Shown: positions 20,840-32,166, numbered from the stretch's first letter. The stretch is 64,000 nucleotides of DNA from Ophiura sarsii (GCA_035610835.1 CM069455.1:46392074-46456073); one strand, 5' to 3'. A program made the numbers and translations. The notes: a model not told the origin generated them from the letters alone.

Positions 20840-21330
20840 ATATTCGTAAAGATTAAATTTGTAGGAAGTTTATGTTGCGATTATGGTGCGATCTCTTAAA
20901 CGTTTTGGTTTTCATACATCCGAGTTAGTGACGGTGTACAGGGGGTACATTCGCCCTCTGCTTGAATATTCTGATGTCATCTGGCATTGTGTCCTCACAT
21001 CCAAACTAGCTATAAAACTTGAGAGAGTCCAAAAGAGAGCTTTAAGAATTATTCTTAGTCCTAATGTTATTTCCTATGACAATGCTTTAGATGTAAATTA
21101 TGTAACTTTGATTATTTGTCTGCCCGGAGGGAGCAACATTCTCTGAAGTTTGCTCAGTCACTAGCCGAATGCAGTAGTACTAAAAGGTTGCTACCTGCAT
21201 GCATAGGTCAGGTTCATGGTAGACAATTGAGAAACAATGCCAAACTCACCCAGCCTCGAGCTCGCACAAACAGATATGCTGAAAGCCTCATTCCTTTTTA
21301 TGTGAAGCTGATCAACAGTGAACTCCCATA
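20840..21330 (+). pseudogene. LINE reverse-transcriptase 3' fragment
   Basis: Two frames joined by a shift near 21112 encode the region after the catalytic core: 'LKRFGFHTSELVTVYRGYIR', 'LLEYSDVIWH' and 'RVQKRALRIIL', continuing to 'RYAESLIPFYVKLINSE'. It resembles the same region of the + strand LINE at 45060-46670. Truncated at the 5' side and frame-broken. Confidence 0.7.
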
Positions 21331-21401
21331 GTTTGGTTTGCGTGCTCTGTCTTTCTGCATCAAGCTCGCATATCCTGTCTTTGGCCTTGTCTCTTGTTGT
21401 T

Positions 21402-21441
<40 letters not shown>

Positions 21442-24400
21442 GCATTTATAATGCGCCGTCAATCTAGGTAAAACTATTCCGAGGCGCAACATATAAAACA
21501 AAAATACAAATTAACATGAAAAATACATAAACAAGGATGATTTGCATATACATGTACATGTATTATATACAAAGAAATCAATTATAAACCGAGTCAAATA
21601 ATATTGTTTTTAACAAGTTCTTAAAAGAGTCAAGTGAATCACAGCATCTTAAATTATAAGGTAGTGAGTTCCAGAGAGTTGGTGCAGCAACCGAAAATGC
21701 GCGATCTCCAAATGAAGAAGTAGTCCGTGGAACAACAAGTAAAAGTTTATCAGATGACCGGAGATTACGTTTTGGATGATATGGAACAAGAAGATTAGCA
21801 ATATAAGTTGGTGAAGTGCCATGCAAAGCTTTCCAAGTTAAAAGCAGAAGTTTGAAATGAATCCTTTCGCGAACAGGAAGCCAGTGGAGATCTTTCAAAA
21901 TTGGAGTGATATGATCAAATTTCCTGGTCTTAGTGAGAATGCGAGCAGCTGCATTTTGAGCGAGTTGTAGTTTGTGAAGTAAGTGATCAGTGATGCCAAA
22001 AAGAAGAGAATTGCCATTGTAAATACGAGAAGTTATAAGAGCATGGACGATAGTAGCTGCGGTTTCAAATGTTAACATTTTCTTTATGCTATTGACATTC
22101 CGTATATGATAATACACTGATTGGCATATCCGCCGAACTTGAACATCCATACATAGATTATTATCAAACACAATTCCTAAGTTCCGAGCAGATTTTGAAG
22201 CAAGAACAGAAGAAGTGTCAATATTGATATGATGATCACATATTTTACGTTGATTGAATCTGGAGGTCATAATTAAAAACTCTGTCTTATCATCATTCAA
22301 TTTCAGCTTGTTTACAGACATCCACAACTTGATTTCTAAAATACAAGCTTCTGCGCGTTGACGGGCCGACATTTCATCATTACGATCATTTAAATTAAAA
22401 GGCACATATAGTTGTGTATCGTCCGCGTAAGAATGAACATTTAATCCGTGTTTGCGAGCAATGCTAGCAATGGGAGAGGAATAGATGGTGAATAGTATAG
22501 GTCCAAGCACAGATCCTTGAGGAACGCCATATTTTAGCGGAACATGTGTAGAAATAGTTCCATTTATGTTTAATGCTTGAGTTCTGTTTTTGAGGTAGGA
22601 CTGAAACCATTTCAGAGCTGAATCCTTGACACCAATTGACTCAAGACGCCTGAACAGAATATCATGGTCAATGGTGTCCAATTCACGTAAAATGTCATTG
22701 TGTACTTTAAGAAGAGCAGTCTCTGTACCATGATATTTTCTGTATGCTGATTGATGTTGTTCATATAAGTTGTTTAGACATAAATGAGCAGCAAGACGAT
22801 GCGCTACAACCTTTTCAACACATTTTGATACAAAACGCAGATTGGACACAGGACGAAAGTTTTTCAAAATGTCTGCGTCCAAGGAAGGCTTCTTTATGAG
22901 TGGAGAAACAAGTGCATTTTTAAAATGATCAGGAAATGTTGCATTTTCAAGAGAGAGATTTACAATCTTAGTAATGATGGGCACCATGATGTTAATATGA
23001 TCTTTCAACATCCATGTAGGAATTGGGTCCAATGTACACGACTTCGAGGGTGAAGACGACACAAGCTTATATATTTCATCGTCAGTGGCAGGCGTGAAAG
23101 ACATCATGAATGTAGCAACATTTGTCTCAGTAGGCAGAACAGGAGCAGTTGGAGCAATGGTATCAAGATCACGACGTATTTTAGAAATTTTGGAGACAAC
23201 ATAATCATTGAATCGATGTGCAAGTTCCTTTTGACAAGCGTGCGAGGGTAGCTTGACATTGCCTTTCTGGTGTAAGAGACTCTCGACAACTTTGAAAATT
23301 TCTTTTTGGCTTTTACATTGCAATATTTTGTCTTCGTAGTATTTGGATTTGGCATCATTTATCATATTAACAACAACCATGCGCTGTGATTTGAATAGCT
23401 GTCTGTCTATCTCCAGATTGGTTTTTCTCCATCTTCGCTCAAGTTTTTTGCGACGTTTTTTGGCCGTATCAATTTCAGGAGTATACCATGGATTAGAGGG
23501 GCGAATAGTAATGGATCTATGTTTTAAAGGTGCGTGCTTGTCAAGAATATTGCGAAGAATAGTGTCATATTCATCAACAAAGGTGTCAAGATCTGATGAG
23601 CTGCTTATCAATTCACTTAGTTGTAAATCCTTCGAGAAACTATCCTTGTTGATGGATTTCCATTTGCGATAAGAAATAACTTTCCTTACAAATTTAGGTT
23701 TTTGTAAAGCAAGCTGGCAATGAATAACGGCGTGATCAGTAAACAAAAATGGAACAGTCACAGAATCAACAATATCATCATCTGAACGCGAAATAACAAG
23801 GTCTAAAGTATGCCCATCAATATGGGTAGGATCGCGTACAAACTGGGTTAAATTTGATGATGAAAGAATATCAGCGAGGCGGATGACATCAGGGTCAGAT
23901 GGTATATCCCAATGAAAATTGAAGTCACCGACTATCAAGAGTTTACAAATCGATGTTGATAATGATGAAACATATGCAGAAATTCCTCGAAGAATACCCT
24001 CAGTGTTACACGGTGCTTCTTGCTGTACCCGGATCTATATAAAATGACAATTTTAAGTGGTAATATATCACCTTTAAAAGTAAGGTCACAGCAGAGACTT
24101 TCAAATGATGTTGCTTGGAATAGGCTGCTGGCAACTCTGGTTATGGACTCTTTGTGAATAATACCAACACCTCCTCCTGATCGAATTGGACGAGGGACAT
24201 GGAAAAAGTTATATCCAGGGAGTGTCAGCTCTCCAACGGTTTGCTTATTGTTGTCAGAGTTTGACAACCAAGTTTCCGTAAGGGCAATAATATCAAAGTC
24301 ATGTTCCAGTATGTAGTCACAAACTACAGCGGTCTTGTTACAAACAGATTGTGTGTTGAGAACACAGAGATTGGTGAAATAAGCAGAGATGTTATCGCGA

Positions 24401-24600
24401 TTTATATGAGAGTTATCAATTAGTCTCGGTTCAGGTGAAAAATGCGGGACTTCGGTAGAATTAACATGCTCATGAGGGATGAAAGCTTTCTTTCGGCGCC
24501 CACCTCTTTTCTTACGAGGAATACGACAGCGGTTGTTTATACCCAAGTCCTTAAGGTGACTCCAAAGTTCACATGAGAGATGAGGAACTGTTTGATGGTG
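21402..24600 (-). mobile_element. CR1/L2-group LINE, near full ORF2 but broken
   Basis: On the minus strand an apurinic endonuclease part (24546-23935; 'LNTQS', 'ALTETWL', 'SGGGVGI') runs into a frame change near 23940, then 'VGDFNFH' and 'HTLDLVIS', then reverse transcriptase (to 21578) with 'FRPVSNL', 'YGVPQGSVLGPILF' and 'SYADDTQLY'. The C-terminus has 'LHWLPVRERIHFKLL' and 'WNSLP'. The usual motif A stretch is missing: 'ILREL' is joined to 'DTIDHDIL' near 22680, deleting the first catalytic aspartate. The 3' end is an (AAT)n tract at 21402-21440. No ORF1 is recognised. Element is dead. Confidence 0.85.
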
Positions 24601-25248
24601 ATTTTTTTGCCATGTTTGCCATGTTCCTGCCCAGTAAGTTGGCTATCTGTGTATTGAATTGTTTTATATGTATTCCATGCTTTTTTGTATAATGTAATTC
24701 CACCTCCGGGTCGCGATTTTGTGCCATTAAAATCATATCATATCATATCACAAGTCTTAACTATAGCGAGAAATCATTCTCGTCCTCTATGTCTCCAGTA
24801 ATGCCCCTGTCACACCTACGGCGATCAGTATTGCGCTGAATAGTATCAAAATATTAATAACACGCAGGAAGAGCGCGGAAAACTGTCCATCATTGTATAT
24901 TTTTTTAATCAAGGCACTAAAACCCTTTTACATTATGCTGCGATTAAGCCGGCGCTTGCATTACGCTGAACAATTGTCAAAACGCCAAGCCAAACGCAAA
25001 AAGGTGTCCAAGAACCCAGACGCAGTGGCCACTAGCTGTCTAACTACCTTGTTTTGAATAATCGGCAATATGGAACAGTCTTCCGCGCTTCCTGCGTGTT
25101 ATTCATATTTGGATACATTTTTAGCACAATGCAAGCCATGGCTTGATCGCATCAGAGTGAAGCGTAGCGCCGTCACACCCAGGGCTCAAGAGCTCAGAGT
25201 TCTGTCTGGTAAATTTAAGTTTGTTCATTTTCTAAAATTTAAGATATA
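24601..25248. repeat. Foldback sequence with inverted 'cacgcaggaag' arms
   Basis: Arms at about 24857-24892 and 25069-25103 are inverted ('aacacgcaggaagagcgcgg' against its complement), with weaker outer arms near 24805 and 25180 ('cgccgtcacaccc'). A 60-codon frame at 25070-25252 overlaps the right arm and is probably accidental. A (CATAT)n run sits at 24731-24752. Confidence 0.45.
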
Positions 25249-25601
25249 TTAAAGGTAGATGACCCGATCACATTTTCGTAACACAGAATTATTTTAAACA
25301 TACGGAGATTTTCATATCATATGAAAGCTCGTATTTTTCTCATCATCATACTGAAATTTGACGGCCTAAATCGGTATAATTACGGAGAAATCGATGAAAT
25401 AACGTCGAATTACCGCGAAAGGTGGTAACCACCAATATCGTTTGTGTACAACTCAATGGGTACATTTCACGGCATCTTTTGCATCTAAAATAAGAACCAT
25501 TAGAGTTATGCAACTCAAACTTTGGAATACGACTTTTTTAAGGATGACCTTTCATGTAGAATAGTAAACTTCAAGTTTAAAATCGGAACGTCTACCTTTA
25601 A
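25249..25601. mobile_element. MITE with TTAA target sites (piggyBac-like)
   Basis: TTAA occurs at both ends (25249-25252 and 25598-25601). The termini are inverted: 'aggtagatgacccgat' and complement of 'atcggaacgtctacct'. It is similar along its length to 40716-41079, including 'gcaactcaaactttggaat' and 'aaggatgacctttcatg'. No coding sequence. TTAA specificity is the hallmark of the piggyBac superfamily. Confidence 0.8.
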
Positions 25602-25802
25602 GGCGACGAAAAACACCCTCTTCAGAACGCGAATGTAAGCCGTCTTTTATTAATGCTGTCCTGTATCCATCTGGAAACACAATCTACTTAAGGCATCGCC
25701 AATAACACTATTTCACCACTCTGTGGGATTCGATCTTGTTTACTTCCTTGTTAGTAAGGATTCTACAGTATCGATGAGGATATATGGCATATATTTCGTC
25801 GC

Positions 25803-25869
25803 TGTTCTGACACATAGCGGCACATCACTTTACTTAATTCTGTTGTGATGTGTCGTTATGTCAGAACAA
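25803..25869. repeat. Hairpin upstream of the tail exon
   Basis: 'gttctgacacatagcggcac' and the inverted 'gtgtcgttatgtcagaac' form arms of about 23-25 bp around a 17-base loop. It lies immediately before the tyrosine-rich exon and includes its possible acceptor 'atgtcag'. Confidence 0.6.
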
Positions 25870-26741
25870 CTTTCATTCTAGAAATAGAAAATTAACATTA
25901 GCAACAACACCAACCGCTTTTGTTGGGCCGTATGATTTAACGATAGATAATATAGACAGTCAGTATGCTTTTAGCAGTGACACTATCCACCAGACTGTTT
26001 ACTCCAATACAAACCCGACCCTAGAAACCAGTAGTAAGATACAACCCGTATAATTATGCTAACACAAATCCTTCGGATCCGTCGTCTGAAGAGGTCTACC
26101 ATGAGGTACCCGAAACGTCAACGGATGAGGATTATGTAACTGTATACTCTACAGTCGAGGATAATACCTCCGACTCTAAATTGAAATACAATCACAATAA
26201 CAAACCAGTCTCAGTTGTCTATGCCAAGGCTCAAAAGAGAAGCCATAACGAGCCCAATGATCTTGAGGAAGGTAGTTTGTATTATGCCAGATCAGATTTG
26301 TGTCCGGTTGCAGCCGGCTCCAAACAAATCCCAGACTGCAACGGCGATGACGAAGAAGGATGGGAAGATAATATTGCCTACAGTGGCTTCCAAGGTGATG
26401 GCCAAAAGGTCCATGAAGATGGTGACAAAGACACTGAAGGCTGGGAGGATAATGACTTATATAATACGACGAGCACAAATGAAGAAGTCATCAATGTAGT
26501 GGAAGCGACTGATAAGAACGAAGAAGGGTGGCAGGAGAATGCTTTGTACGGTCGAAGTGAGGAAGTTGGTAGTGGCACTGGCGATGATATCGATGCAGCG
26601 AATAGAGACGACAGAGATGTGGCAGGCTGGGAAGACAATGTACTGTATGCTACAAGGAGCGTAGAAGCTGACGGGGGTGTCGATGTCGAAGATGAAGGAT
26701 GGGAGGATAACGTCATTTACGCAGGATCTGATGATGAATGA
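25864..26741 (+). CDS. Last exon of a putative receptor: tyrosine-rich acidic tail
   Basis: The reading frame from about 25864 ('SRNRK' then many tyrosines: 'GPYDLTI', 'SQYAFSS', 'QTVYSNTN') appears to continue, after a one-base frame change or tiny intron near 26025-26040, in the frame 26040-26741. That frame has 'EEVYHEV', 'DEDYVTVYSTV', 'VSVVYAKA' and 'GSLYYARS', then five repeats GW(E/Q)(D/E)NxxY spaced 24-33 residues, ending 'NVIYAGSDDE' and stop. There is no transmembrane segment in the exon. NxxY is the core of PTB-type docking sites, and TVYSTV fits the switch-type TxYxx(V/I) motif. I infer a signalling tail of a membrane receptor whose ectodomain exons I do not find. The frame break may mean a pseudogene. 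Confidence 0.55.
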
Positions 26742-27030
26742 TGTAATTTATGTATTATCTGGAGACGAATATTATAATTTATGAGGGTCTGAATACAATT
26801 TTATAATGTATGCAGGAACCTGAGACAAAACGAATGTCATAATTTGGGCAGGATCTGCAAACTACTATCACAAATTAGGCAGGGTCTGAAGACGATTAAT
26901 TTATTATAATTTATGCAAATTGATAGTTTATGCAGGATATGATGACGAATGTATTATAATTTGGCACTTGAATATGGAATGTATGCAAGTTATTTAAACG
27001 AATGTTATAATTTATACAGGACCTGGTCCT
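26708..27030 (+). repeat. Decayed minisatellite running out of the last coding repeat
   Basis: Units of about 31 bases resembling 'gtcataatttatgcaggatc' plus 'tgatgacgaat' recur 8-9 times from the final coding motif (NVIYAGSDDE) through the 3' flank. Each is degenerate, with stops. The last coding unit is therefore the first member of a longer array that is no longer translated. Confidence 0.65.
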
Positions 27031-27866
27031 GTACAATAATGTAATAATACATAGGGGGAGGGCACGAATGAATTTAAATAGAAACTCCACACGCTGTGCT
27101 TTAATGTATTTATCTTTTTACACATGTTTTATTCTCACCACTTATGTAACAACACGAATGACACGAAATATATTTAGATGAGATAAAAAGAACAATATTT
27201 TGTGAGGTTTTTTTAATTTCATCCATTTATTCTACGTGTTATAACTACGTCCTTTTTGTGAGACATGTTTAAACATTTTAATTAGTGGGCCTAATTAATT
27301 ATGCAAATGGAAATTAGACTAAAGCTAACGTACGTTTTTGGCTCTCCAAGTGTTCTACCCATGTCTCAGGTCACATCGTTATAGCTCATCTCATTAGTCC
27401 ACAAACTTTACTTTGCATATTTCATAATAAGCCATAATCAGGACATTACATGGCAACTGGAATTGGAAAAAATAAAGAAAATAAATAAAAAAAAGTTGCT
27501 GCCAAAGATGTTGGTATTAGGCCTCTTTGACCTACCATATCTCGGCAACCAAATGTCCGATTGAAATAAACTTGTCAGTTCCAGAATTGATAAACCAAGG
27601 GCTAGAACATGATTTTAAAGGAAATCTAAAATTTTCATCGGCCAATAGAGCCACCTTAAGGATTTCGTCACATTGGGGTTAGTTTCATTTTATGATCAAT
27701 TCCACCGAGTAGCATTCGATTCTGCACGAATGTCCGCGTGTAGAGGGTATCCTACTACGGGATGAAAACCGGTGTCTATTTTCCACCATCCATTTCCCGG
27801 ATCTGCGTCTACGTCAGTTGTATCATGATGGCCTGCCTGCCGTGTCAAGGAAGTCGTAACTTGATT
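27031..27866. other. No gene recognised
   Basis: AT-rich sequence without open frames of note, repeats or motifs that I can identify. Confidence 0.5.
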
Positions 27867-28140
27867 TTAGTTAGCCTCTCTGGAGTAGTTTAGAAGCGTT
27901 TCCATGTAGGCCCTGTAGGAATAGTTGGTACTCGAGAGTGAAACAAGTCTCTCATTCAGAGAGACTTTACACTGGCTAAACATACTCTCTAGAAACAAGT
28001 TAACGTTGTTTGTTGTCTGCATTGTTTCCTCCGCTCGATCGGCTCTTACCACTTTACCTTTAATGTGTATCTTGGTCTGTGCTAGAGATCAACGTATTCT
28101 TCCGGGAGGGCCATTAAGAAGATTCGATATCGGGTGGTAA
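27867..28140 (-). pseudogene. Decayed Polinton-like virion-protein fragment
   Basis: On the minus strand the translated piece contains 'NVNLFLESMFSQCKVSLNE' and 'YSYRAYMETLLNYS', which I recognise as the N-terminal part of the virion-type protein common in Polinton/adintovirus-like elements of invertebrates (often annotated F54H12.2-like). A stop near 28087 and a missing stretch separate it from an upstream piece with 'YHPISNLL'. Truncated after 'SREAN'. It is an old, non-functional insertion. Confidence 0.55.
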
Positions 28141-28319
28141 GCATCCCAAGACCATGATATAACGGACACGTCCGATGGTGGCACTGTGAACAGATTGAGT
28201 TGTGAAAATGTGCAATGATACGATTTGTCATTTCAAGCCATGTTCATGATGTTAGGTTATCCAAAAATGTCTGCGTACGTCTTTGATTGACAGCTCTGGA
28301 AATGACACTCAGACTCGGT

Positions 28320-28560
28320 CCACTCCTCTCTTTACCTCATTTATGGATTCTTCTAGACGCAGAACCGCGATATCCGCACCAGCTTTCAAAGCCTCTTAAC
28401 CTATAAACGTAGCTCTTTTTCAGAAGTTGTATTGCCGATCTAAAAAACCCACCTAGCAAATCCTCCCAGCCCGTAAACTTGATGTTGTCTCGTTGACCCT
28501 CTGTATACAGGCATCCTCGACCCCACTTGATTAACATAGTATCTCTCATGAATTTGAGGC
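28320..28560 (-). pseudogene. Decayed second gene of the same Polinton-like element
   Basis: Minus-strand frames encode 'GGFFRSAIQLLKK' and, after a one-base frame change, 'EALKAGADIA'. This pattern (Gly-rich start, GGFFR, LLKK, EALKAG) is that of the small basic minor-capsid-like protein that precedes the virion gene at 27867-28140 in such elements. The order and strand agree. At least one frameshift and one stop. Confidence 0.45.
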
Positions 28561-28640
28561 GACACGTGAAGACTTCGATCAAGCATGTTGCTCATAGAAG
28601 TATCTTACACAAGATAAGGAGACCTCTTCACCCGAAAATT

Positions 28641-30230
28641 AACCTTAGATACACTACCGCCCGGAACTGCTTACGCAGTGATTATATCCTAGAAAATCCA
28701 TCTTCTATGAACATACTATTGATTATTTTCACTAGTAACGATGTTGCATGTGTTCAATATATAGTTCGTCTTCATAAATTCATGTTTGTTGCATGTTACG
28801 ATCATCGCATTTCATACAAAACTCAATAATTCGAGACAAGTCAAAATCTACACAGTAGATATTTGCCTCATTAATATTCATGAGCTCATTACCGCTATTA
28901 TTGCGCTATGGGAAAATTCTGTCTCATCTACACCTTCTCTGAACAATCCATTTTTTTAATAATTAATTGTTATATTCACAAATACAATATGCTATATAAG
29001 GATGCGCAGTCCTTATTAATGCCTAAAACATGGTAATTTTCTGAGGAGGTAATTTGAATTTCCGAGAAAAACCTGACATTCAAAAGAAAATTTAATTATT
29101 TTGATTTAAAAATCAGTGATCCAATACACACCAGAGAACCTCGCAGTTTGTCTGTATTTCGCACGAGGCAGCACAGGGCCCTGACAGGTTTAAAAATCAC
29201 CGCGACAATGGTTTGCATTGCGTAATCCAATGGATATGTAATGTACAATTTTGCGAAGGTCAGTCGATATCTTTTCCATCAGTTGTCGGCTTTGTTATTG
29301 GAACAACATAGCCCAACAGCCTATACCACCATACTATGCAAAACCAGAACTTACTGCCAGATGTGATTTAATTGGGCGATATCTCTATCTTTCACATTGC
29401 AATAGTCAAAATCCCATTCATAAAAGAATGCGCTAAAAGGGTGATCGATTCTAGTCTAACAAAGGATTCGAACAAGTCCATTCAAAATAATGTATGTTGG
29501 ATCACGCGGTAACTAAACTTATATTGGGTGATTCATATTTTCTAATAGCGTAGGTCAGGCTTGGCTGGTCTCAAAATTCTCTAAACAGACTTGACAAGCC
29601 GTCTCGCTAGGAGGTGTCACTACTTTGAGCATTTTTGTAACTCAAAAATGGGAAGATTACAATTTAACCAGCCAAAATTGTAATTATTCTAACGATGTCT
29701 CTGATTGGCGCAATATTTGACACATTCTAAATTTCAACCAATCGGCCGGTAGTTCTCAGGGGGTTAATAAAGTTTTGTCTCGAAGTATCAGCTTTTTTTG
29801 GAAATTCCAGTAACATTGTCAAAACACGAGACATGTTTTAGGTATTAATGACCATTACAGATCCCTGCCATGATAATTATAAGTGTTTACATTTCATAAA
29901 ATAATGTAAAAATAATGATTTGTCGGAGATGATTTTCGCAAGCAAGGATATCCCATAGCGCTATAACAGCGATAATGAGCTCATGAATATTAATGAGGCG
30001 AGAATTGCATGGGATTTCCCCATACAGAAAATAGCGACCTCAGAAAGATATTTATTTTGACAAATGTGTAGGCTACAAGGTCAAGGAAAGATGAATTTAT
30101 GAATGAGAAGATATCCAGGCACCTATATAAATAGGATTTGACCTTGATATGGGTAAAATTAGAAGACTGTTTGGGGAATAAGTTCTCTCGATGGTGTGCG
30201 TAAGCAGTTCCGGGCGCTAGTGTATGACTT
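28641..30230. repeat. Diverged long inverted repeat around about 0.8 kb
   Basis: Left-arm landmarks 'cgcccggaactgcttacgca' (28659) and 'cctcattaatattcatgagc' (28869) recur inverted at about 30196-30217 and 29975-29998. Arms are about 350 bp and diverged between landmarks. It lies directly beside the Polinton-like relics and may be a separate long-TIR element or the remains of their terminal repeats. The interior 29040-29830 has no recognisable gene. Confidence 0.55.
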
Positions 30231-30299
30231 GCCCACCCGACTAGGAACTAATGATTTTTAATAACATAATAACGGCACATCCCATACCGTACAGCTTAC

Positions 30300-30634
30300 C
30301 GGGGGGGGGGGGGGGGGGGCGGGTGTTACTTTCGCCAAAATCGTACATGGTTGTGCCTGCCGGACTTCGAACATTTGACTTTCTCTATACCTATTTTCGG
30401 GCCAATTTCCCACCCTTCAATATACCAATTTTGTTAGGAAAGCTGCCAATTTTGCACAAATTTGGTGCGTTTTACAAAAAATGCCTCAAAATACACCCAA
30501 TTTATGCCGATTGGGCGCTTTGGTCTGTGATGAACGCACCCCATCGCTATACCAATTTTTGCGAAAAAGCACCCCAAAAGGCAGGCACATATACGTATAC
30601 CATCTTAATGTGAGACCCCCCCCCCCCCCCCGGG
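30300..30634. mobile_element. G-run to C-run bounded insertion with 9-bp direct repeats
   Basis: 'acagcttac' occurs at 30291-30299 and 30635-30643. Between them the sequence starts with an 18-base G run (30301-30318) and ends with a 16-base C run (30616-30631) followed by ggg. The open frame inside has low-complexity ends and no domain. A second G-run/C-run segment with direct repeats is at 35721-36043. Confidence 0.5.
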
Positions 30635-30971
30635 ACAGCTTACACCAAACGTGCAATGATCCTCACAAATGGATTAATTTGTTTTTTTAAAACAAAAAAA
30701 GACTTAATCAAACTGAGCTTTTGGGTAATTCTCGATACCCTGACTGGTCCGATGGCAGGGACTGGACATGGACAACTGTTGAGAGAAAAGGGACAGCATG
30801 CAGTAGTAAATACATATACAAAGCAAAAGCAGATTATAAAAAAGGACACACAAACCCCAGAGTAGACCTCCTTGATAATCTCTCCGTTTCAGATCGTGGA
30901 TAAATTCCTCAAAATTCTTTCTCTATCATTAGTGTCTTCCTTTTGGCTCTTAGAAAATGCCCTGTTCTACG

Positions 30972-31224
30972 CAGCCCTTTTATGGCAAAAGAATGTATCT
31001 TACAGTTTTCTAACAGTATGTACTTCCTTTTATGATCAAAGTTAGCTTTTTTCTCCATAAATCATGTAGTGGTAAAAGGCAGTATATTACTTTTATTGTC
31101 TTTACAAGTTGCAACCTTTTCCTAAGTGAGGATTATTGAACCAAGTTAACACAATCCATGTTAAAAGGAAGTATATCATTAGGAAAGTACATATAAGATA
31201 CATCCTTTTGCCATAAAAGGGCTG
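30972..31224. mobile_element. Small foldback MITE
   Basis: 'cagcccttttatggcaaaag' at the left is inverted at the right end (31199-31224), with a further inverted 'atgtactt..cctttta' inside. About 253 bp, no coding sequence. Target duplication not clear. Confidence 0.6.
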
Positions 31225-31662
31225 TACGGGCCCAACCGACCCATATTTCATCTTGGAATTTGAAATTCCATACATTTTTGAAAGGGTATCACAGATTAAA
31301 ACAAATTACGGTTAACGATTTCATAAGGAAATCGAGAAAAAAAGGTGAACAATAAGACAATCCTTGAATATTTACAAGAGAATGAAAAAGGCAAAATTTG
31401 GACCTGAGCTACTTTACATTACCATCATCATATGAAAGGGTTAATTATTAGAAGTAAGGGTTAATGGTCTCAAGAAGGCAAAAATGTACACAATTACCGT
31501 TAAACTTCATCTATAAGCCCCCATTGACTAATAGTTAATAAGCTGAAAATAGATAAAAAGGTATGAGCGCCCTCTTTTGATCTAGAGAAATTAGCACGAA
31601 TGAGTTTAGTGTATTCGATATTCAATACTATAAAGTTGTATTACTATCTAAATAATTTCATG
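31225..31662. other. No gene recognised
   Basis: AT-rich unique sequence between a MITE and a tRNA-like segment; nothing identifiable. Confidence 0.5.
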
Positions 31663-31735
31663 GACAGACGAATTGCTCAATTGGTAAAGCGTCAACTTCA
31701 GTATCACGGGGTTGGTGGTTCGATTCTCAAGTACA
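31663..31735 (+). pseudogene. tRNA-like sequence (pseudogene or SINE head)
   Basis: A-box-like 'ttgctcaattggtaaagcg' and B-box-like 'ggttcgattct' are spaced as in a tRNA gene, but the acceptor ends do not pair and the T stem is poor. Best read as a tRNA pseudogene or tRNA-derived SINE. Confidence 0.45.
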
Positions 31736-32166
31736 CCCTTTGCAATTTCTTTTGAAATCCTAGTGATATAGAAATTAATGCAAACTTGAATGTAAAATTA
31801 TTACTCAATTATACAAGCTTTATTTTTATTTTTTAAAAAACAAGCGCATAATTAATTTGATTGTAAAAAGTAATGATCTTAATAGTCTAACCTTTTTATA
31901 AGCTAAAACACATTTATACTACAAATTAACTACAGCAAAATGTATTCATTGGCTTATTTTAAATGTTTCACACAGTAATCTTAAACGTTTCCTTCATCAT
32001 GATTTAAGGGAGAATTATGATGATGCATATTAGGTTGGTAGATCAAGTTAAGCAACAAAATGAAAGTAACTATGCAAACCACTATAATCCTGGTCTCACA
32101 GGATTATAATTGAATGGCTATTATTAAATCAATTTATTTCCAATAAGATAGAGGGCCGTCCAGAAA

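Noticed and set aside
25070..25252. Small exon upstream of the tail exon
   Set aside because: It overlaps the arm of a foldback sequence, its donor is weak and it encodes no transmembrane or known domain.
30251..30613. 120-codon open frame with a Gly run
   Set aside because: The Gly run is the homopolymer G tract of a putative insertion; no domain.
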